Shown piece by piece: positions 31,333 to 34,908 of a DNA stretch of 34,908 nucleotides (position 1 is its first letter; every line of letters starts with the position of its first letter). The translations under genes and the position numbers were made by a program. The notes below the pieces were generated by a model. It saw nothing but the letters and a program-made list of their open reading frames with translations. It was not told the DNA's origin and did not search any database. The DNA is taken from the NCBI GenBank assembly GCA_947482555.1, contig CANKKB010000004.1:1-34908 (forward strand), written 5' to 3'. This DNA comes from Burkholderiaceae bacterium (lineage in GTDB: Bacteria; Pseudomonadota; Gammaproteobacteria; Burkholderiales; Burkholderiaceae).

Positions 31333-31374
31333 TGGTGGGCCCAAGAGGACTTGAACCTAGTTCTAGGGAATTGA
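31333..31374 (-). repeat. tRNA-derived repeat, copy 7 (intact CCA end)
   Basis: The minus strand reads CTAGGTTCAAGTCCTCTTGG, then GCCCACCAGTAAAGTAAACC. This is the cleanest acceptor strand with CCA, and its downstream flank matches those of copies at 10404 and 14824. It begins 15 bases after the stop of the double-cupin gene. Next comes a hairpin AATTGAG/CTCAGTT (31310-31294) in the terminator slot. The bases CTCAGTTCAATTGGTAAAGC also resemble a tRNA D-arm, so a second tRNA remnant is possible. Confidence 0.65.
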
Positions 31375-31389
31375 ATGGTACCCGCTTTT

Positions 31390-32043
31390 CTAGGTCGGTA
31401 AATGCCCCGTCTTCACAAAGATAGTGCAGCCCTCTTTACTAAAGGGTTGATGCTGACTCAGATGAGGACTTCTTATCCATGATCCGGCTGGGTAACGGCC
31501 ATGCTCATCCTCAAATACCCCATCAATCACAAAGATCTCTTCTCCTCCGTAATGCCGATGTGGATTAAAGTACGTTTGCGGCGCCCATCGAACTAAAGTA
31601 GACCCGCTTCCCTGCTGCATGAGAGGCATAACATTTAGGCCTGGGACCATACCTTGATGCCAAGGAGCTGTTTTTGTATCAATTACTTCGCGCTCCACTT
31701 GATCTGGGCCAAGATGCCGCAACTTCACAAAGAGGGTGCAGCCAGATTCACTAAATGGTGTATGGGCAGAGCCTGGAGGATTCATGATGTAGGTACCAGC
31801 AGGATAATTACCGATTTCATCACTAAATATCCCGTCTAAAACGAATATTTCCTCACCATACTCATGGGTATGCACTTGAAACTTCGATCCTGGTTGGTAG
31901 CGAACAATAGAAGTTGCCTTTGCCACCTCATCCCCCAGACGCTCAAGCATTCGCCGCTCTACCCCTAATTCAGGGCTCTTAATCCACGGCAAATCATGAT
32001 GGTTCATCACGACCTTCTGACTGTAATCAGCATTGATATTCAT
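31390..32043 (-). CDS. Double-cupin protein (ChrR-like / Cupin_7)
   Basis: 217 residues built from two related cupin halves. Half one has VHTHEYGEEIFVLDGIFSDE with YPAGTYIMNPPGSAHTPFSE; half two has PHRHYGGEEIFVIDGVFEDE with YPAGSWIRSPHLSQHQPFSK. Each half has the H-x-H...E...H metal-site pattern. The module resembles the ChrR anti-sigma cupin but lacks its zinc-binding N-terminal ASD domain, and no sigma factor is adjacent. It is therefore probably a stand-alone metal-dependent cupin, perhaps an oxygenase or sensor. It is divergent to the metallo-hydrolase gene across 147 bases. Confidence 0.9.
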   Translation of the reverse strand: MNINADYSQKVVMNHHDLPWIKSPELGVERRMLERLGDEVAKATSIVRYQPGSKFQVHTHEYGEEIFVLDGIFSDEIGNYPAGTYIMNPPGSAHTPFSESGCTLFVKLRHLGPDQVEREVIDTKTAPWHQGMVPGLNVMPLMQQGSGSTLVRWAPQTYFNPHRHYGGEEIFVIDGVFEDEHGRYPAGSWIRSPHLSQHQPFSKEGCTIFVKTGHLPT

Positions 32044-32190
32044 TTATTCAGTTGGGCTAGTTAAACAGATAACAAGCATATCAAGGAAATTACATATGCG
32101 CTAAAAAAAATACCAACTCTAGAATTAAGTGGCTCTCAAGTACAGCAGATACTAATTAGTATTTTTAGTTTATTAATCTTACAATGGATT

Positions 32191-33063
32191 ATGGAAAATA
32201 AAAAAGTTTCAACCGTAAAAACATTTTTTGATGGGCCCACCTCTACTTTTACGCATGTGGTATTTGAAAAGGTGGGGAGTCATTGCGCAATTATCGATTC
32301 AGTGCTTAATTATGATCCCAAGTCGGGAAGAACAAGTACTGAATCAGCGGATGAGGTAATTGAGTTTATTCAACAACAAAAACTACAAGTTGATTGGATT
32401 TTAGAAACGCACGCTCATGCAGACCATCTTTCGGCAGGCCCATATATCAAAAAGCATCTTGGCGGAAAACTAGCAATTGGCAAGCATATTCAAGAAGTTC
32501 AAACAGTTTTCAAAAGTATTTTTCACTTAGAGGATACTTTCAAAACTGACGGCTCTCAATTTGACTTTCTGATTGAGGCAGATGAAGAGTTGCCTTTAGG
32601 TAATCTCAAGATTAAATGCCTATTTGTACCAGGACATACTCCTGCATGCGTGGCTTATGCAATAGAAGATGCTATTTTCATCGGCGACACGATGTTCATG
32701 CCTGATGTTGGTACGGCTAGATGTGATTTTCCTGGTGGTAATGCAAAAGTTTTATATCAATCGGCAAAGAGAATATTAAGCTTTCCAAATGAAACGAAGC
32801 TGTATATGTGCCATGACTATCCCCCAAATGAGCGAGAAGCAGCTTACATAACAACTGTTCTTGATGAGCGTCAACATAATATTCATATTCATGATGGCGT
32901 TTCAGAGGAAGACTTTGTAAGAATGAGAATGGCAAGAGATGTAACACTAGAAATGCCCGCGTTAATTTTGCCAGCCGTACAAATAAATATTCGTGCAGGA
33001 GAATTTCCTCCTAAGGAAGCTAATGGAGTTTCTTATCTAAAGATTCCGTTAAATTATTTATAA
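32191..33063 (+). CDS. MBL-fold hydrolase of the persulfide dioxygenase/glyoxalase II group
   Basis: 290 residues, full length. The metal site is THAHADHLSAGPYIKKH (His74, His76, Asp78, His79), His149 in VPGHTPACVAY, Asp166 in FIGDTMFMPD and His208 in YMCHDYPP. The block VGTARCDFPGG is typical of the ETHE1-like/Blh branch, which includes persulfide dioxygenases that oxidise glutathione persulfide with one iron. The first-shell residues agree with that group, but no rhodanese or sulfide:quinone reductase lies nearby, so sulfur metabolism remains an inference. It is probably monocistronic. Confidence 0.9.
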   Translation: MENKKVSTVKTFFDGPTSTFTHVVFEKVGSHCAIIDSVLNYDPKSGRTSTESADEVIEFIQQQKLQVDWILETHAHADHLSAGPYIKKHLGGKLAIGKHIQEVQTVFKSIFHLEDTFKTDGSQFDFLIEADEELPLGNLKIKCLFVPGHTPACVAYAIEDAIFIGDTMFMPDVGTARCDFPGGNAKVLYQSAKRILSFPNETKLYMCHDYPPNEREAAYITTVLDERQHNIHIHDGVSEEDFVRMRMARDVTLEMPALILPAVQINIRAGEFPPKEANGVSYLKIPLNYL

Positions 33064-33150
33064 AGTTCTCTTAAATTAGTCAAAAGCAAACCTCACAAGC
33101 GGTAGCTAAAGTAATTCTTTCGACTTAGGTAGGAACCAAACTTTGCTCTG

Positions 33151-33168
33151 GAGGGCTTTTTTATTTCT
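33151..33168 (+). terminator. Weak terminator-like hairpin after the MBL gene
   Basis: GCTC and GGGC (with a T-G pair) around TGGA form a short stem followed by six T on the plus strand, about 90 bases after the MBL stop. The stem is only four pairs. It also faces the end of the P-II-like gene. The remaining bases 33064-33150 show nothing I can name. Confidence 0.35.
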
Positions 33169-33171
33169 TGC

Positions 33172-33495
33172 TTAAGTAGATGTTTTGGCTATAAAGAACA
33201 CTTTCGGAACTGGTGTACACCAAACCACCCCATCACCCATCTGCCCTGTCTGACAAATCGATACAATTCGATCCATTAGTATTTCAGCAATTTCATCATT
33301 ACAAATAATTTCAATTCGTACTTTTGCAGAGTAATCTGTGAGCTCATCTTTAATATTGGCTTTACTGGTCTTCGATGGCGCACTACAACCCTCTACCTTA
33401 GTAACTGTCATTCCTGGAAATCCAGGCGATTCTATCAAAGCCGTTCTTAGAGCGGCTAACTTATTTGGACGAATGACTGCTTTGACTTCCATCAT
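33172..33495 (-). CDS. P-II-like signalling protein coupled to a metal RND pump
   Basis: 107 residues with the ferredoxin-like P-II pattern: MEVKAVIRPNKLAALRTALI, then PGMTVTKVEGCSAP and RIEIICNDEIAEILMDRIVS followed by GQMGDGVVW. The usual T-loop with the uridylylated Tyr (Y-R-G motif) is absent and replaced by SKANIKDELTDYSAK, so this is not GlnB/GlnK. Small P-II-like genes are often found at the end of CusA/CzcA operons. Here the ATG overlaps the pump's TGA (ATGA), so translation is coupled. A metal-responsive or allosteric role is plausible, not shown. Confidence 0.85.
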   Translation of the reverse strand: MMEVKAVIRPNKLAALRTALIESPGFPGMTVTKVEGCSAPSKTSKANIKDELTDYSAKVRIEIICNDEIAEILMDRIVSICQTGQMGDGVVWCTPVPKVFFIAKTST

Positions 33496-34908
33496 GCTTC
33501 CACCTCTTTTTCTTCAAACCATCTATATAAAACGGGCAATACTAGTAATGTTAATGCTGTTGAGGTGACCAAACCAGCAATAACCACTGCGGCAAGAGGG
33601 CGAGTAACCTCAGACCCTGGACCGCCTGAGAAAACCATGGGAACCAGTGCTAGCATCGCAACTGAAGCCGTCATCATGACAGGTCTAAAGCGATGACTAC
33701 AGCCATGAAGTAAGGCATCCTCCATGCTATAGCCGTCCTCGCGCAGTTGCTTAATACAGGAAATCAATACCACCCCATTTAGCACTGCTATACCCCATAG
33801 ATTGATAAACCCTACTGCCGCCGGAACAGAAAGATATTCCCCCGTCAAAAATAAACCAAACACGCCGCCAATTGAGGCAAATGGCAGCACTAAAATAATT
33901 AAACTAGCTAATCTAATAGATTTAAAGAGCATAAAGAGTAAAAAGAAAATTGCTAGGATTGTTAGTGGAATAATAATCATGAGGCGCGCCATCGCTCTTT
34001 GCATATTTTCAAATTGACCACCCCATTGCAAGGTGTATCCCTGAGGTAGCTCTACGCTTTTAGCAATGAGTGCCTGCGCCTCTTGAACAAACCCGCCTAA
34101 ATCACGGCCCTCAACGTTAACACCAACAACCAAACGACGTCTACCGGACTCACGAGAAATCTGGGCTGGCCCTTCAAGTAAAGCTATCTCAGCTAAGTCT
34201 CGCATTAAGACTTGAGCGCCATTAGGCGAATGTAAAACAATATTTTTAATAGCATCGATTTTGTTTCGATAAAAATCCGGGTAACGTAACATTAGAGGAA
34301 AGCGCCGCTCTCCTTCATATACCGTGCTGGCCTGCTTACCACCAATTGCGGTCTCTATTACCTCATTCACATCCGAAACATTTATGCCATAACGTGCAAT
34401 CGCATCTCGATCAATTTTGATATTAAGATAATTTTGACCAGAGGCCTGTTCTATGCGTAAGTCATTACTACCTTTCATCTTTGTGAGAATTTGACCGATT
34501 TGTGATCCAAGCTTTTGAAGAACGGCAAGATCTTCTCCAAAAATCTTTACTGCTACTTGTGAGCGAACACCAGATACCATCTCATCAACACGCGCTGCGA
34601 TTGGCTGAGAGATGGCCAACTCAATACCAGGAAGTGTTTTAAGCTTTTCACGAATTTGCTGAGCGATTTCTTCTTGGCTTAAGTCTCTATCGCCTAATGG
34701 CTTTAGAGTAACAATCGGATCTGACTCATTAGGCTGACCTGGATCGGCAGGTGATTCACCTTTACCCAATCGAGAGACCGCCATCTCAACGCCGGGGATG
34801 GTCATGATGCGCTTAATTGCCTCGAACTCTAGCTTAATAGATTCATCTAGGGAGATATTTGGCGCCCTGACAATGACTGGCGTAATTGAACCTTCTTGCA
34901 TCACTGGA
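33492..34908 (-). CDS. Heavy-metal efflux RND transporter (CusA/CzcA family), C-terminal part
   Basis: The reading frame continues past the window edge, so the 5' half of this roughly 1000-residue gene is missing; 471 codons are present. It shows the periplasmic porter region (GVEMAVSRLGKGESPADPGQ, VDEMVSGVRSQVAVKIFGED, GRRRLVVGVNVEGRDLGGFV) and then the C-terminal membrane bundle, with FASIGGVFGLFLTGEYLSVP, AAVGFINLWGIAVLNGVVLI and RPVMMTASVAMLALVPMVFS. The heavy-metal branch is clear from LKPLGDRDLSQEE and the GxEMAVSRxGxxE block. It exports divalent or monovalent metal ions using proton motive force. It overlaps the downstream P-II-like gene by four bases. Confidence 0.93.
   Translation of the reverse strand, partial: PVMQEGSITPVIVRAPNISLDESIKLEFEAIKRIMTIPGVEMAVSRLGKGESPADPGQPNESDPIVTLKPLGDRDLSQEEIAQQIREKLKTLPGIELAISQPIAARVDEMVSGVRSQVAVKIFGEDLAVLQKLGSQIGQILTKMKGSNDLRIEQASGQNYLNIKIDRDAIARYGINVSDVNEVIETAIGGKQASTVYEGERRFPLMLRYPDFYRNKIDAIKNIVLHSPNGAQVLMRDLAEIALLEGPAQISRESGRRRLVVGVNVEGRDLGGFVQEAQALIAKSVELPQGYTLQWGGQFENMQRAMARLMIIIPLTILAIFFLLFMLFKSIRLASLIILVLPFASIGGVFGLFLTGEYLSVPAAVGFINLWGIAVLNGVVLISCIKQLREDGYSMEDALLHGCSHRFRPVMMTASVAMLALVPMVFSGGPGSEVTRPLAAVVIAGLVTSTALTLLVLPVLYRWFEEKEVEA

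Noticed and set aside
10404-31374. Genomic island bounded by att sites at the tRNA-like repeats
   Set aside because: No integrase, transposase or phage gene is present and the copies are too diverged and too many to be one att pair.
1-34908. CRISPR array, rRNA, intact tRNA or known riboswitch
   Set aside because: No regularly spaced repeats, rRNA core sequences, or foldable full tRNA were found.

Overview
The window reads as chromosomal DNA of a low-GC betaproteobacterium, most likely Polynucleobacter or a close freshwater relative in the Burkholderiaceae. I infer this from the mix of a general Gram-negative porin, NnrU, a PhrB-type Fe-S photolyase with its TIGR03643 and DUF2256 partners, a DUF2237/histone-deacetylase-like pair, a CusA/CzcA pump coupled to a P-II-like gene, and the AT-rich intergenic DNA. 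No integrase, transposase, phage gene, CRISPR array, rRNA or intact tRNA was recognised.

Layout. 1-9.7 kb: mostly single, unlinked genes for envelope and small proteins (cupin fragment, two lipoproteins, DUF985, SRPBCC and DUF427, NnrU, porin, DUF2452, DCC thioredoxin-like, seven-blade Kelch lipoprotein, glutathione peroxidase). 9.7-14.6 kb: a HbpS/GlcG-like protein, an HTH-PAS regulator that appears to use an AUU start and lies divergent to a PTS IIA-like protein, then two outer-membrane beta-barrels. 15-21 kb: DUF2237 with a histone-deacetylase-like hydrolase, a Cys-rich small protein, the photolyase operon (TIGR03643, phrB, DUF2256), an HNH protein, and an exonuclease/GIY-YIG fusion, so this stretch is rich in DNA repair. 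21-25 kb: YggT, PsiE-like, CHRD and AlkB-like proteins. 25-30.5 kb: a tightly overlapping plus-strand operon with a FolB-like protein, an ABC ATPase, a fused FtsX-type permease, an AttH/CrtC-like lipocalin protein and a secreted methyltransferase. 30.5-34.9 kb: a fasciclin protein, a double cupin, a metallo-beta-lactamase-fold hydrolase, and a heavy-metal RND pump (partial) coupled to a P-II-like protein.

Two themes stand out. First, gene decay: I see relics of an HPP-CBS membrane protein, a cytochrome-like secreted protein, an alternative oxidase with its middle deleted, a renalase-like FAD oxidoreductase, and a secreted protein with a one-base frameshift. Second, at least eight degenerate intergenic copies of a tRNA-derived repeat, all in the same orientation. 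They consist of the T-arm and acceptor 3' half of a tRNA ending in TGGGCCCACCA. Four lie 7-26 bases after the stop codon of a minus-strand gene, three are followed by an intrinsic-terminator hairpin, and shared derived bases suggest copying from one another. This repeat family is the best candidate here for something undescribed.
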